Shown in pieces: positions 44,293-58,200 of a DNA stretch of 64,000 bases; the stretch's first letter is position 1, and each line of letters opens with the position of its first letter. The notes under the pieces were generated by a model. The model was not told where the DNA came from and ran no database searches. It saw only the letters and a list, made by a program, of their open reading frames with translations. The DNA comes from Henckelia pumila. Its lineage: Eukaryota; Streptophyta; Magnoliopsida; Lamiales; Gesneriaceae. The stretch is from positions 139,186,109-139,250,108 of the forward strand of contig NC_133120.1 in the NCBI RefSeq assembly GCF_033568475.1. Reading direction: 5' to 3'. A program made the position numbers and the translations under genes.

Positions 44293-45560
44293 TCATCAAA
44301 TTAAACTAAACCAACAATGTTTCCACTGGAACATGTATATCTCCTCGAAGGTAAGGTCATGCTTGAGCCAACTTTCAATAACCGCTTTCTCATGTGCAAG
44401 TGTAAAGATGGAGCATACGTCGCTTTCTTGATTATGGATGCCCAATATTTTTTTATTATGTCGGTGGTAATTTTTCAACACCTAAAATAAAACCAAAATA
44501 ATTTACATTGAGCTTAAAATATAAAATCGTGTATGAAAATTTTAATAAAATTGGAGAATATTCACATTTTTTCATGTAACACATTACACACAAAAAAACA
44601 CACAATAACAAATTCAATCGGTTCATTTTTATTTTAATAATAAAATTATCAATATCTAAGTCATAATGTAGAGCTAAAATCATTATGATTAGGAATTAAA
44701 TCGATATAATTGAGAACAAAGAATTTCAGCTACTCTATCCCAAAATTGCAATAAATGAGCTTCATTTCCACTCACAGACCGAAAAACTAGAGATTGACGA
44801 ACAAATATGTACAATTCACACCACGAAAATTTAATAGAATCACTAAAATCATGTCAAATCTCTAAGAATAGCTCAATTGCAAAGGATAAACACAATTACG
44901 CTACATGTTATTGTATTCATAACAACAAAAAGTGCAAGGTTGTAAGAACCACTTCCAGATTTAATTTTTAGCATAATCAATAAAAACAAAACATGCATTC
45001 AGTACAATAAGATCAAAAATAAAGATCGTGACTTTATTCATAACCCATTCCGCAACAAAAAATATCACAAAATCACATTTCTAAGTAGCAGATTCGAATA
45101 CTATAAAGACTATCTATATAATCTTTATAATCAGTACTAAACTATAAAAAATGGAAATGAAATCGTTATAATCAAGAACAATAACGAATTTCAGATAATC
45201 AATCTATAATTGGTTGAGATGAATCATAAACCCACAGAGATACGTAAAACCTAAATATTGACCATCAAATATGTATAATTCAAACGATGTATGAAACTTC
45301 ACTGCACAATAAACACAAACTTCAAAGAATCGCTCTATTGGAAAAGATTAAAAAAAAGAAACAAATCATCAAAGAATCACTAAATTAGAAAAGATTAAAA
45401 AAATTCATCAAGATGAATTGCATCTAAAAAATTTCTTAATTTTCCAAAAAAAAATAATAATCATACCTTGAAGTTGTTGTTTCGATGGCGGTTCTTCACA
45501 AAGATTTTCAAAATCCGACAGTTCTTCACTTTGAACTTCTTTTGCCTCATTTTTTGGCAC
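44293..45560 (-). other. Possible two-exon small gene, unrecognised
   Basis: Minus strand. A short exon ending at about 45470 (MRQKKFKVKNCRI to NNNFK, donor GTATGA) can join in phase 0 to a last exon 44296-44485 (acceptor TTTTATTTTAG, then VLKNYHRHNKKILGIHNQ, EKAVIESWLKHDLTFEEIYM, FQWKHCWFSLI, stop). The product would be ~90 aa and basic. I do not recognise the family. The splice signals are good but no other support exists. Confidence 0.25.
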
Positions 45561-48094
45561 CAAAATTCGACTTAAATGTACAATTCATTGCTAGTTTAGC
45601 TGTTAAGGAATGGATCAAGTAGAATGAGGTTGGGGATACGGAAGATTGGAAGGTGAGAGAATTGTTATTAAAATATTATTTATTGTTCAAGTGGGCATTA
45701 ATGTGTTTTCATACTTTTTGAAGGCAATTTCATAGTTTACCTCAAATGGAGAGCTTAAACACATGACAGTGTTTTGTCAGGGAGTTGCAACAAAACAATT
45801 CTGACGCGGGGACTGAGAGCAAATCTCAAGTTTCTATTAGGGATTTATTGATCATTTCCTCTTTTAATATAACTAGTAAAGAATACGTTCTTCGCACGTG
45901 AGAGAACTTCGCTTGTATCATATTAGTTATTCAATTGAATAAAAAAGGACGTTTATGTCAAATAATTTGGAACATAATAATAGTAAGACAAATATGGCTA
46001 ACAATATTCATAAATTCATTATTTTTTAAAAAAAAACAATCACAAACTTGCAATTCTTGATCTTTCTTATTGTTTATTTATCTCTTTTTCTCGGTCATGT
46101 TGCTTATATACCTGTTTTTTTTTATTATCTTAAAGCTCAATGCTTATGACGTGTTAATCACCAATTATCTCCGAGTTTTCCTTATTTTAACATCAATATG
46201 TTAATCTTCTATTTCAGTAATTGCTCCAAATAATTAAATGCATTTATATCATTTATTCTTTCTATTCTATATATAATTTACATACAATTGCTTTTAAATA
46301 GTTATATATATATATGTTATTTATATGTTGCAAAACGTGGTATGAATTTCAAATATTCATCGACATCACTATCTAATTCACATTATTTCAAGAAGAATGA
46401 TTTAGTTCGATATCACACAAGTAATAAACCCTACCATAATCTATTTTCTTTGCTTTGTTTACATCTCGTGTTTGACAAACTATATTTATAAATATTGGTT
46501 CAATTGTACAATTACTGATAAAACAAATTAAAGATGAAAAATTTTATAGATATAGATATTATCACGTTATATATTTTATAGATTTATGAAATTTTATATT
46601 TATAAATATTTTTTCACATTAGAGAAAACAGTTATTGACTTCTCAATATCAATTCATGTCATTATACCTCTCACTCATTGAATAATCATCCTTCAAATAA
46701 TATATATAATTTTTTGTTCTCTGTTAACTGATTGTTAATCTATCAATCTTAACTTCGCTTACTCACCTTCTTCTTGTATACTCCAATAAAAAGAGTTTTG
46801 TACCATAAATTTTATCTGGTGTGGCGTAAAACTTTCAAATATAAAACAAAAAAATCAACAAGGGAATATGTACCTTATAAAATACACCTGATTATGCATA
46901 AATTCCAAAATCATATATATATATTCATCCATTAATATTTAACCAATAAATAATAATTCTGACATGCTGATGTCCTTTTAACTCTTGAACCAAACCTCAC
47001 TCTAATATACCTAGCATGTGAATTTAATCGCATACACTATCCCTATATCGATATTTTCGATAACTCTCCATAAAAAAAATTTATTTAACATTTGACCAAA
47101 TATTATTAACTACTGACAATAAAAGGGTTAAAATTATTTTGTTTTGCAAAAAAATTATTTATTAACTCTATGTGTTTTCAAATCTTAAGCATATGTACCC
47201 TAAAAGCATGTACGAACAAAGTTATGATGCTTAATATTTGAAAATCAGAATCACAAACAGATCATCAAGAATAAAAAAAATTTAATTGCATATAATACCT
47301 CTATGAAATTTCAAAATTTCTAAAAACGACCTATGAAAAAAGAATAATATTCTATTAAATTCCCGTGTTTTTAAGTCGTGTGCACATATATTTCCATTTT
47401 TTAAAATTTTGACCGTACATCCTCTTTGTCCGTAAATAAATTTTATAGGATAGTGTGCTCAAAATTAGATGTGTCAAAAGGGCTAGCGGGAAGGGACGAC
47501 ATACAACCCGTCGCAACCCACCATTATATCTTTGATTTGAAAAATAATTCATTGTCATTCATTGAATCTACAATAATGTATTAAACCAGAAGCATTAATT
47601 TTATTAACATTTTTTTCCTCAAAGGGAAGGAAATCAAAGGGAAAAAATTATCTCAACCATATTGTTTTTTGTCTTTGATGACATTGAAGAATTGGAAGCT
47701 AAAACTTAGTCGGGCAGAAAAACATAACTGACCTTGGTCAGATATCAACTCGAAAAAATATTAAAAAAATAAATTGATTTCTTGTGGCAATGGAGATTTC
47801 ATCCATCAAATTTTACCGGTTCGTATATATGGTGTTATTTGTTTCTTTATCACGTTATTTCATTCCTCTCCCACAATTTTCGCAATCTTAATTTAAAATA
47901 TATAATACAAGGATTGTGAAGATCGAGTAATAAATCTAAAAGATTACAAAAGTGACATCATCTTTAATTACCTCCAAAATATTATTGTTCTCCGCTGACA
48001 AAACTTCTTGACACTCATTAAAAAAATGAAATATGCATAAAACATTTTCATTCGTTTCAAAGGATCTCTAAGCTTCCTACAAAAGCAAGAATAA
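45561..48094. other. AT-rich DNA; possible Helitron 3' end at 45873, otherwise nothing
   Basis: No convincing gene. At 45873 the + strand reads A|CTAGTAAAGAATACGTTCTT followed by a small hairpin (GTTCT...AGAAC), the mirror of a plant Helitron 3' end on the minus strand. No matching 5' end was found. Confidence 0.35.
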
Positions 48095-49156
48095 TAAAAT
48101 ATGCAAACAAAAAAATATCACAAAACCAAGAAATTTAATAAATCAATAAAATCTTAAAGTTTTACAGTGATTTATTTTGTTTTCTTCCAATATATGTTTC
48201 ATGTTTACACCAAGAGATACTGTTTCGTTTTGCATCCAACCATGTAACTTATAACAATACATGAGAGCAATAGTTTTGAATTATAAACATAATTACTATA
48301 GCTATATTATTTTATACATGAGCGTATCTCTCACGTAAAATATCAAAATACTTGGCTGTTTTAGAGATTCAATTTAGCTGAATTCAAGTACATAACCGGC
48401 AACTTCAATGCTATTTATTAGCTTTGTAAGGTTCGATTCAGACTTTGACTTGTCAAAATAATTTGTAGATCACTGTTTGTCCTTGTAACAAATGTTGAAT
48501 CATTCCATTTCGATCATCGAGCTGAGAGATGCGGATAAAATACCAGAGATGGTTTTACTAAGATGGTTAATTTATGTTTTAATTCGACCCAGGTAGATAT
48601 TGAGACCAATATTTCGCCTGGATAAAATACAAATGCACTCTGTCGATATGAACTATGATTTATAGATTTTTGAGTTGGTTGTTCAACCGACTTGACGGCT
48701 GATCATTTGGATTATCGATATATGAGATATCATCGAAATACTTCAGATTGCCAAAAATTCATCTTAGCTGAATTTGAGTTTCATCTTCTCAAAACATCCA
48801 AAATTTGATCTATCAACTACCCAGTTGCGTAAATATGTTAAAAACACTAACAAGGTTTGTTGCCATCAAAGTAAGATTGATTGTGTTTTTGTTCTCAACA
48901 ATCTCTCCCATTTGATGACCACAAAATTTAAATAAAAATATGGACTTTGAAAACTCAAGTACTAAATGACATTGAAAATTATATTTTATTTAACACGTTT
49001 ATTTTAACATAAGTATTTATTGGTTTTCCGAATTTTGTTTTCTATCCTTTGGTTTACTTTTGTTCCAGTAAATTTATTGTCGTTATTTATATTTATTTCT
49101 ATCCATATGGTATTCTGTATTGAATTTAATATTATCATATTAAAGTTGACTCTTAA
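48095..49156 (+). repeat. 1.06-kb direct repeat, copy A
   Basis: From AAAATATG through CACAAAACCAAGAAATTTAA to AAAGTTGACTCTTAA. About 95% like copy B by eye. No coding potential. Confidence 0.85.
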
Positions 49157-49524
49157 ATTTAAATATATATTCTTATTTTATAAATATATATATATATATA
49201 TATAATAAGAATAAAGTTTAATCTAGTTAATTTCTCTTCAACTTTGAATGCATTAATTTTGATTCATAATTTGGCAACCATAACCAAGCATGCTCTCATC
49301 GTTGAAAGCATATTGGGGATACAATTAGATCAATGTAAAATATTTAGCTTTTATTTTAATTTTAAAATTAAATAATAAAAAATTATTATTTATTTATTTA
49401 TTTATAATAAAGTATCACATATAACTTTAAGCAACTACAATGCAACACGAAAAAATAAAAAACATTGACCAATCTTAATAAATCAATAATCCAAATTTAT
49501 CCCTATTTTTTCTCTCATGAATAA
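49157..49524. other. Spacer between the direct repeats
   Basis: Contains an AT microsatellite (about 49184-49206). A stretch at 49430-49520 resembles the Helitron's 5' region at 54775-54860. Confidence 0.6.
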
Positions 49525-50584
49525 CAAAATATGAAAAAATATATATATCACAAAACCAAGAAATTTAATAAATCAATAAATTCTTGAAGTTTTACTGTGA
49601 TTTCTTTTGTTTTCTTCCTATGTTTGATGTTTACACCAAGATATACTGTTTCGTTTTGCATCCAATCATGTAACTTATAACAAAACATTAGAACGATAGT
49701 TTTGAATTATAAACATAATTACCATAGCTATATTGTTTTATACATGAGCGTATCTCTCACGTAAAATATCAAAATACTTGGTTGTTTTAGAGATTCAATT
49801 TAGCTGAATTTGAGTACATAACCGGAAACTTCAATGTTATTTATTAGCTTTGTAAGGTTCAATTCAGACTTTGATTTGTCAAAATAATTTGTAGATCACT
49901 GTTTGTCTTTGTAACACATGTTGAATCATTCCATTTCGATAATCGAGCTGAGAGATGCGGACAAAATACCAGAGCTGGTTTTACTAAGATGGTTAATTGA
50001 TGTTTTAATTCGACCCAGGTAGATATTGAGACCAATATTTCGCCTGGATAAAATACAAATGCACTCTGCCGACATGAACTATTATTTATAGATTTTTGAG
50101 TTGGTTGTTCAACCGACTTGACTGTTGATCATTTAGATTATCGATATATGAGATATCATCAAATTACTTCAGATTGCCAGAAATTCATCTTAGCTGAATT
50201 TGAGTTTCATATTCTCAAAACATCCAAAATTTGATCTATCAACTACAAAGTTGCATAAATATGTTAAAAACACTAAACAAGGTTCGTTACCATCAAAGTA
50301 AGATTGATTGTGTTTCCGTTCCCAACAATCTCTCTCATTTGATGACCACAAAATTTGAATAAAAATATGAACTTTGAAAACTCAAGTACTAAATGACATT
50401 GAAAATTATATTTTATTTAACACGTTTATTTTAGCATAAGTATTTATTGGTTTTCTGAACTTTGGTTTTCTATCCTTTGTTTTACTTTTATTCCAGTAAA
50501 TTTATTGTCGTTATTTATATTTATTTCTATCCATATGGTCTTCTGTATTGAATTTAATATTATCATATTAAAGTTGACTCTTAA
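49525..50584 (+). repeat. 1.06-kb direct repeat, copy B
   Basis: Ends at GACTCTTAA, 6 bp before the Helitron 3' terminus. Confidence 0.85.
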
Positions 50585-50602
50585 TATATACTAGCGGCCA
50601 CG

Positions 50603-50619
50603 CACACGCGTTGCGTGTG
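50603..50619 (-). other. Helitron 3' terminal hairpin
   Basis: Perfect 7-bp stem, 3-nt loop, 8 bp inside the CTAG terminus. Confidence 0.88.
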
Positions 50620-52038
50620 TAACATAATAAATGAACATAATATATTGTTAACGTGTAATGATATAAATCTATTAATATGATACTTTATAAATAAAGAACA
50701 ATATTATATGCATTAAAATATAAATATCAAACATGTAAGTAAAAGCTAAAGCCAATAATTAATGCACATGAAATACAATAGATCATTTACATTAATTAAT
50801 TTTAGGATATAAAAACATATTACACAAAATCTAACAAATCATTATCTCTCAACCCCAATATATTAAAGTAATTAATTTATACAGGTAATAAACGTAACTA
50901 ATTTCACTAATATATCTTGAGCCAGCAAGTAAAATTTGAAGAACATTATTTGAGCAAAGAAGTATCAAAAATAATTTCTGCATAAAATAAAATGAGATTA
51001 GACATAAAATTTTTGTTAAATATAATTTTGCTATCTAAAATGTATGGAGTATTACCTGCTATATTTCAAGCTTACATTGTTCCTTGGTCTTTCTTGACTC
51101 GTATTGTTTATAGAACTGAAAGTATGATATTTTATAAAATCATGTGAAAGTAAAAAAGTAATTTATTGCATAGAATTGTTTAGCCAAATATTTTTTATTC
51201 ATACCACTTTTATATCATCATCATTGGCAGATCTTGTCTTTTTTCTACATGCATGAATAATTATCAGTCAATGAATGTATAATATCAATGAATGTATAAT
51301 ATGATGTAGTGAGTTAGATTATTTTGAACAGTCCAATCATTTGTTATTCTTACTATATAATAATGTCATACCTAAATAGTGAACTTTCGTCGATCTGTCG
51401 TCTCGCTGATATGCCTTTCTACATGATATGCAAAAATAAATTTTCAACTAATCATGATAGTTGTAGTGAAATGCAAGTAAAAGATCAAATAAAATAACAG
51501 ACAATACCTCTGTTAGATCTCATCCTTCAATCCAAGCAATTCTTTTCGCGCTATTAAAAGTTAAAACATATAAAAATTATCATAAGCTTTTTCTACTGAA
51601 GTTGAAATTTATGTGACATTTATGAACTTACATATGTCTTCTTTGTTTTCGAAGAAATCTTAAAATCCATCTACCGAAGTCATAAGCACTTATTTGAAGA
51701 GTGGTTTTTCATCCCAAACAAATTATTTGCATTCTTCGAGGCTACAAATTTTATAAGTACGTGTTAAATTTAATATAACTTAACATTATAAATTATACTT
51801 CAATAAAAAAATACGAAATAAAATAAAATGTGGGAAATATACTCTTTGTATCGGATAATTCAAATACAATCCACTTCTGGGATCTTCTAATGTGACGATA
51901 CTTGTTGCATCAACATTGAAGCTTGTGAAAATGCTGAGGTGTATACCTGCACAACAACATAATGTATATGAGCATCGTAAAACTCTAAACACCAAATAAT
52001 TTGCAACGAAATAAAAAATAAGAATGTCTCACAATTTT

Positions 52039-54713
52039 TTATGGATTATTTGGTAATAGTACTTCCTTGTAAACAACATTTTTAGTATATACACCAGAAC
52101 GCCGCTCTAACTTTCCATCTTTTATCAGTAGTTTTGTGCGATCTTTCGAAACTCCTCTCGAAATTGCAACATATAGTTGACCATGGCTGAAGACATGATT
52201 ACACAGAAAAATACCGACAGTTGGAATTGTTTGACCCTAAGCTTTGTTTATTGTGAGAGCAAAACTTAATCTTACAGGGAACTGTTTGCGAGTCAACTCA
52301 AACGGCAATCCGGAATTATCTTCACTTTTCAAAGGCATTCGATGCAGAAAATATCTTGTACCCTTATGAGGTCCTGTTATAGTCTCTGCATCGATGAGAT
52401 TTCTCCCTAGATTGCGACAAATTAACCTCGTCCCGTTACACAGTCCAAGTTCGGGTGCCACATTTCTCAAAAGCATAATAGGACAACCAACTTTCAATAC
52501 AATTCTATGCGGTGGCAAACCACTTGGATTAAGGGAGTTTAAAAACTCTTCTTGGAAAAGGTTGTTTTTATCTTCCTCAACAGTGTCCCAAGATGTGTAC
52601 TCTATTTCTTCTCCAGGAAACTTTGAAATGAGGATCTCATTAATTTTATCCACGTCAACATTTTTGGGAGTGATAATGGCTCTACTGACCATATAGTTTG
52701 CATCATGCACATGTTGTACCATATTTGGAAAAATTGAATCAATCAGCTGATTGATCGATTGTTCACCTTCCCAAGGTATGATCATGGAATCCGGTATTTT
52801 TATAAAATCACCGCACACAGAATGTTGCAAGCCATCACCTATGCACAACAGTAATTGTGAGAACTCAATATCTTGTGCGGATCTCATATTTTGTTGTAGG
52901 TGTATAATATTCACTGAATTCCAAAATGTTGATTTTGAAATGCTTGCTGCAATTTGCTCTCGTATCGAGCCTCTCTTAACAACCGGTAACACTTGATGGA
53001 AGTCTCCACCAAAAACCATGGTTTTTCCTCCAAATGGCAATATGCATTCCATGATATCTTGAAAAGTTTTGTTCACAGATTCAAAAGCAAAACGATTGGC
53101 CATTGGAGCTTCATCCCATACTATAGCCGACGAACGTCTTATTAAATCAGCAAGATCTTTTTGCTTCTCAATTGTGCAAAGGGTTTCAGCCGTTGGTCTA
53201 AGTGGAATTTTAAAACGTGAATGAGCAGTTCTTCCACCTGGTAACAACGTTGCAGCTATTCCAGAAGTTGCAACGGCTATTATGATTTTACCATTCTTTC
53301 TTAGATGAGCTAATATAGAACGATATAAAAAAGTTTTCCCAGTTCCTCCTGGACCATCGATGAAAAAAAGTTTTGATTGATTGCACATAATACATCCAAC
53401 GATAGAGTCGAAGGCCAACCTTTGTTCAGAATTCAGAAACTGGATAGATCTTAAATCTTCATCTGAGACTTGAATAGAAAGCTCATCTTCAATTATCCTA
53501 GGAAGTGGAAAGTCATCGAAAAACTCTACACTTATTGATGGCAAGTCAAAATCTTCGAACTTTTTATTGTACTGATGTAATAATCTGCGTATTTCAAGCA
53601 ACAATTTATTTGTGATGAAATAATCATTTGATGAAGTCGATCGGCCATAATCCTGAGACATGTATGGATGAAATTCATTCCAAAGCTCTCGAACTCGTGT
53701 CGGCTGACAAAAGACCAATATGGAGACAAATAATCTTCGTAATGATGATGGCATTTTTATAGAACACGCTTCTTGCATACATTGACGAACATAATCATCA
53801 TGTTGAAGTAGTCTTCGACGTTCAGCTGCCTCTTTGAATGTTGGACACATGATGTCATTGATGGTCATTAGTTCTTCAAAAAACGTCGGACCTCTAATAT
53901 GATTTAAAAGAATACGTAGATAGAACCTTTCACCTTGAGATGGTGACACGACATATATCCTTCCTACAACCTTATTATATCCAGTTCTTCGAACCCATTT
54001 CCTTTGATTTTGTATCCACCTATGTTGTGGGAATTCATGATACAAATATTTCCCCCTCAGCTCTGGAGAACAATTCATTTTGAAGAACTCTGTGAGCATA
54101 GTCATTGAGTTACCATCATTTGCAAGTATATCACTTACGTGTTGTTGTGAATTGAAACTAATTGTCTGCTGATTTGGTAAATGTATTTGCAGTCTGATTA
54201 CTGATGGATACATCCTACTAAGCTCATAGGAATAAAGTCTCCATAATGCCTCAGGTGCACAAATCCATCTTCCATCTACGTATTGTTGTATTTCGTCAGA
54301 GTTCTGTACATTACGTAATTCCAATGCGACTCTATCAGGTCCTTTATGAATATATTTATATATATATTTCACACATTTTATCTCACCGCATACTTCAACA
54401 TTTATATGGCAATCATACTTCATCAAGAGCCAAGAATTATATGGAACAACCCAACCATTATCAATCATTACATGACCATTAGCGGTTCTCATAACCGGAG
54501 GTCCTTCACGTCTCTGATATACAGGGTATGAATCATTTCCTCGAGTAATGTATGGCGCAAATGGTTTGGGAAATTTCTTTTTACAAATACCATCTGACAT
54601 GCATGGACTATTAGGATTGAATAATCCACACGGTCCATGTATCATGTGGTTGGTAACTGCTTCAAAAAGATTGGGTTCCTTAGTTCTTGATGGTATTTCA
54701 GCACGAACAACTG
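52039..54713 (-). pseudogene. Helitron Rep-helicase, N-terminally truncated
   Basis: The longest open run from ATG is 54645-52237 (802 codons). The same frame extends upstream to about 54713 (ASVVRAEIPSRTKEPNLFEA) and, past one TAG (52237-52239), downstream 65 codons to TAA 52039. The Rep part keeps the tyrosine motif (CVKYIYKYIHKGPDR) but the upstream HUH histidines are gone. The Pif1-type helicase has Walker A GPGGTGKT, Walker B VWDEAPM, FGGDFHQVLPVV and LYVAISRGVSKDRT. The TAG replaces a Gln in the conserved KAQGQT motif. In intact Helitrons this protein nicks and unwinds DNA for rolling-circle transposition; this copy cannot nick. Confidence 0.9.
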
Positions 54714-54975
54714 ATGCAACACAAACAACAAAGATGACAACTCGTAATTTGTGTAAATTGATTAATCTAATTAAATATAATCAATGCAACTCGGAAAAAT
54801 AAAACATTGATTAAACTAATTAATAAATCAATAATTCAAAGTTACCCCTATTTTTGCTCTCATTTTTTTCACACATTGTCCACGCTAAAAGCACACACCA
54901 AAAACAAATAAAGTGCTCAATCGAAAATTCATAGTCAAGAATTTTAACCCTTTTATTTGCTCTTTTAATAATAGA

Positions 54976-55299
54976 TAGCATTCCCAATTCATTATTTTAT
55001 TTTTTAAGAATATTGAACAATATAATTCTCATGCAAAACTTTTAAAATTATACAGTTCATTATAAAATGTTTATTACATTTGTTTAAAATCAATGTCACT
55101 TTAGAAAACCAATTATCAAATTTTGGTAAATTTCCTCTTGTTGCCACTTGCCATCTTCTGAGTTTTGTAATGAACAGTGAAAACGAAAATGTGGGCATTT
55201 TGGTGATTCAATTGAAACGGACGAATGGTGTTAAAGCTTCCTCATCAAGAATTTGCTAAACCATACGAAAATCCAACCCAAGTTTATTCAATAACATGT
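54976..55299 (+). promoter_or_regulatory. Promoter/leader region of the J-domain gene
   Basis: Only about 325 bp separate the Helitron 5' end from the start codon. TATAAAA at 55061-55067 is a possible TATA box. An upstream in-frame ATG at 55225 exists but gives a less transit-peptide-like start. Confidence 0.35.
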
Positions 55300-58200
55300 A
55301 TGGATTTTTTCGCTGAATCTTTAACTTCAACATCGTTTCTCGGAATACGCAACTTCCCCATTTCTTCCACACTGCTAAGAACTCCATCCAAATTCAGCTT
55401 TTTTGCACCTAATTCTGCCCACAAATCTCATCCCTCTTTCGTCAGTTACATAAAGGACTATGGTTATTACAACAATCGGAGGGAGGCTGGAAAACACAGA
55501 AATACCCTTGTGAGAGCGAGTCGTAGGGAGTCTCCGTACGAGGTTTTGGGGGTGTCTCCCACTGCTTCTACCCAAGAAATTAAAAGGGCTTACCGAAAAC
55601 TTGCTCTCAAGTATCATCCTGATGTAAATAAAGAGGTGGGAATCTGTCGGTTGTCCAAATTTTGGTTACTTTTATTGTTTCTTAGCTTAATGTTTAGTAG
55701 TAATGTCTGAATGGATTTTCCTTGTATGGTTCCTGAATTCATTTGCATTCAGTAATATTTTCTTGAACAGTGTAACTGTTATACTAACTCTGTGTGAGTT
55801 TTAGGCGGGATATATGCCAGAATCTGATCAGTAAGGAGATTCTACAATTGGCATCTTAAATAATAGTTTTGTCGGAGAGTTAAAGTGATATACTGATAAA
55901 AAGAAATGGAGAAGTGCACATTGTTATTACTCTGCATTCTTTGTTATAACTGGATCCTGCTTCTTAAATCCTTTGCTAATAATGGGAGAAAGGAATGTGA
56001 GTTTTAGTTGTGATATAAAAAAGAACTAATATTCCATTTTATTCAAGCTTGAAGATTCAGCCAGATCTTACTGACAAGAATCAAGATCATTAACGATCCA
56101 TTGTAATCACTAGCACAACCTATGTGTGCTTTACACGTTAATTACTATGACAAAATGTTTAACATGTAGTGAAGGCAACTAAGATGTGGCAACTTATGTT
56201 CTCGTAACCTGCAGATTGCTTTCGTTTTGTCGCTTGAGAGTTGAGACCAAGGTTTTTCCTATTTGACACCCCATGTTTTACATCATGTTCGTTGTTTAAT
56301 ATTTGATCGACTAGGTCTCACGTTATCAAATATAATCCGAGTATCTTGTGTTCCAGCATTTATATCATGCCTTCGTAACAATATTTTTTCTAATTGTGCT
56401 GTCTTGCATACAGCCTGGTGCTCAGGAAAAGTTTATGAGGATTAAGCATGCATACAACTCTGTGCTGACCTCTGAATCCCGAGGGAAGTATGATGCTGGA
56501 AATCAGGGTTCTGGTTTCTCTTATTCAACTGGAACATACCAGCGTAGGACTAGAGAAGCCGAAGAAGAGTTCTACGGCTTTGGTAAAAGCATTGCCCACT
56601 GAAACTTTTTCCTGTCTGTTTTTTCAAGTGTTTTAGTTTCCTTTTGTTTCTGCCAGGAAAATTACTTTGGCCAATCAGCCTTTAATATCATTATCCAACA
56701 AAAAAAAAAAAAGAAAAGAAAAAAATTATCCCACATCTCAAGGTATTTCAGTCATCAGGAGAATCTTGTTGATTATTGTTGTAATAACTTGTTCACAATT
56801 TTTTTGGCCTGGTAAAAGGATAATCTAATACATGTGCATGCCTAAAAAGTAAGCAAGTTACCAATATATGGAGTCTGTCTCGTTAAATTTGAATCGGTTT
56901 GGAATTACAATTTTAAAAAGAATGCTCACTGTATTGACAATTTGTGGGTGCCCAATATATGCACAGGAATAGAATAGATGCTTGCACTCCTCTGACTAGA
57001 TCTACTTTAACGTGCCTAGAGTTGACGAGAAGGGAGTTCATACTTCATGTATTGCTAATTCTCATATAAAATGACTTTTGTTACCTATCAAGTATTTAAA
57101 TTATTTTTGTACACTGATCATGGTTTTATTTGCTGTGTAATCCACTTCTGACAATTTGTTAAAATTCTTGTGATCTTTGAGTCTGTTTGTGCAATGCAAG
57201 TTCAGTTTATTTTGTTGCAAAAGAATAAATTACTTCTAAGATACAACATAAAATACTCTTATCAAATTTGTGCAAAGTATTGTACCTTATCCATTTATTC
57301 TCTATCCTTGTACCATGTTTCCTTACTCTATTAATCCATAAGCAACCACATTAGTTTCTTAATATCATTTATATCGACAATTGCTCCACTGTTTTGTGTG
57401 GCTGTGTAAGTGTTGTTCGATTGGAACATGGGTGTTTTGAACATTGTATGGCTTGATACGTTTGAGTTGCAATGTTACTATCAAATATGGCTTTTCATAT
57501 AGTGTTGGTGCTCCATCCTACATTTGTATTGAACTCAAGGAAAGGTATTCAATTCTTAAGAGGTGTAAGTCGAAGTAATTGTTGCATTGGATTTATGGAG
57601 GAACAAGAATAGGCCCATAGTTCTGTATCATTGCTTTTGTGGCACAGCAATACAAAACTTGGTTTTTGGTCTCCTATTCAGTTTAAAAACTTTAAATTGC
57701 ACTGGACTGTCCATTATTGGTTTTGTTAAAAGCATAAAAGGCAAATGCTCCATCGTATGGTGTTTGTTTGTTTTAAAATTTTAATTTATTAATTTGGACC
57801 CCATGAGAAGTTCCTAATTTTGATACATAATCTTATATCTATCCCCTCGATGGTGCAGGCAACTTTTTGATGGATATTCAAATAACATTAGGTAGATTTA
57901 TACTTCTTGCAGCACCACAAGGGTTAACCGGTTTCTTACCTTTCTGTCACCTTGTATTTGCCTATTTCATTTTTTATTCTCTAGTGGGTAAAACCGCATG
58001 TTAGATTTTTAATTCATCACATGTTGTTGTAGGGGACTTTTTCAGAGATCTTGAGGAAGAATTTCGTAACTGGGAGGCAAGTGACATTTCACAAGCAAAA
58101 CCGAAGAGCTTGTGGGAGGAATTGGCGGTGAGACACCTTTGCAGACCAAAAACTACTTCCAAATACATAGCATTCATGAGAATATATATTTCTTTGTTTG

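Larger units (their letters stand above)
50591..54975 (-). mobile_element. Helitron with both termini, coding region truncated
   Basis: On the minus strand the 5' end is TCTATTATTAAAAGAGCAAA at 54975, preceded by A. The 3' end is CTAG at 50594-50591, followed by T, as expected for A^T insertion. A perfect 7-bp hairpin (CACACGC-AAC-GCGTGTG, 50603-50619) stands 8 bp before CTAG. No target duplication is expected. At 4.4 kb it is shorter than autonomous Helitrons and carries only the C-terminal half of Rep-helicase. The 50620-52038 part is non-coding and AT-rich. Confidence 0.85.

Noticed and set aside
49020..49205. 61-codon hydrophobic frame
   Set aside because: Low-complexity AT-rich sequence ending in an AT microsatellite.
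55225..55299. Upstream in-frame ATG for the J-domain protein
   Set aside because: The extra 25 residues lack transit-peptide character and the family start matches the ATG at 55300; not excluded fully.
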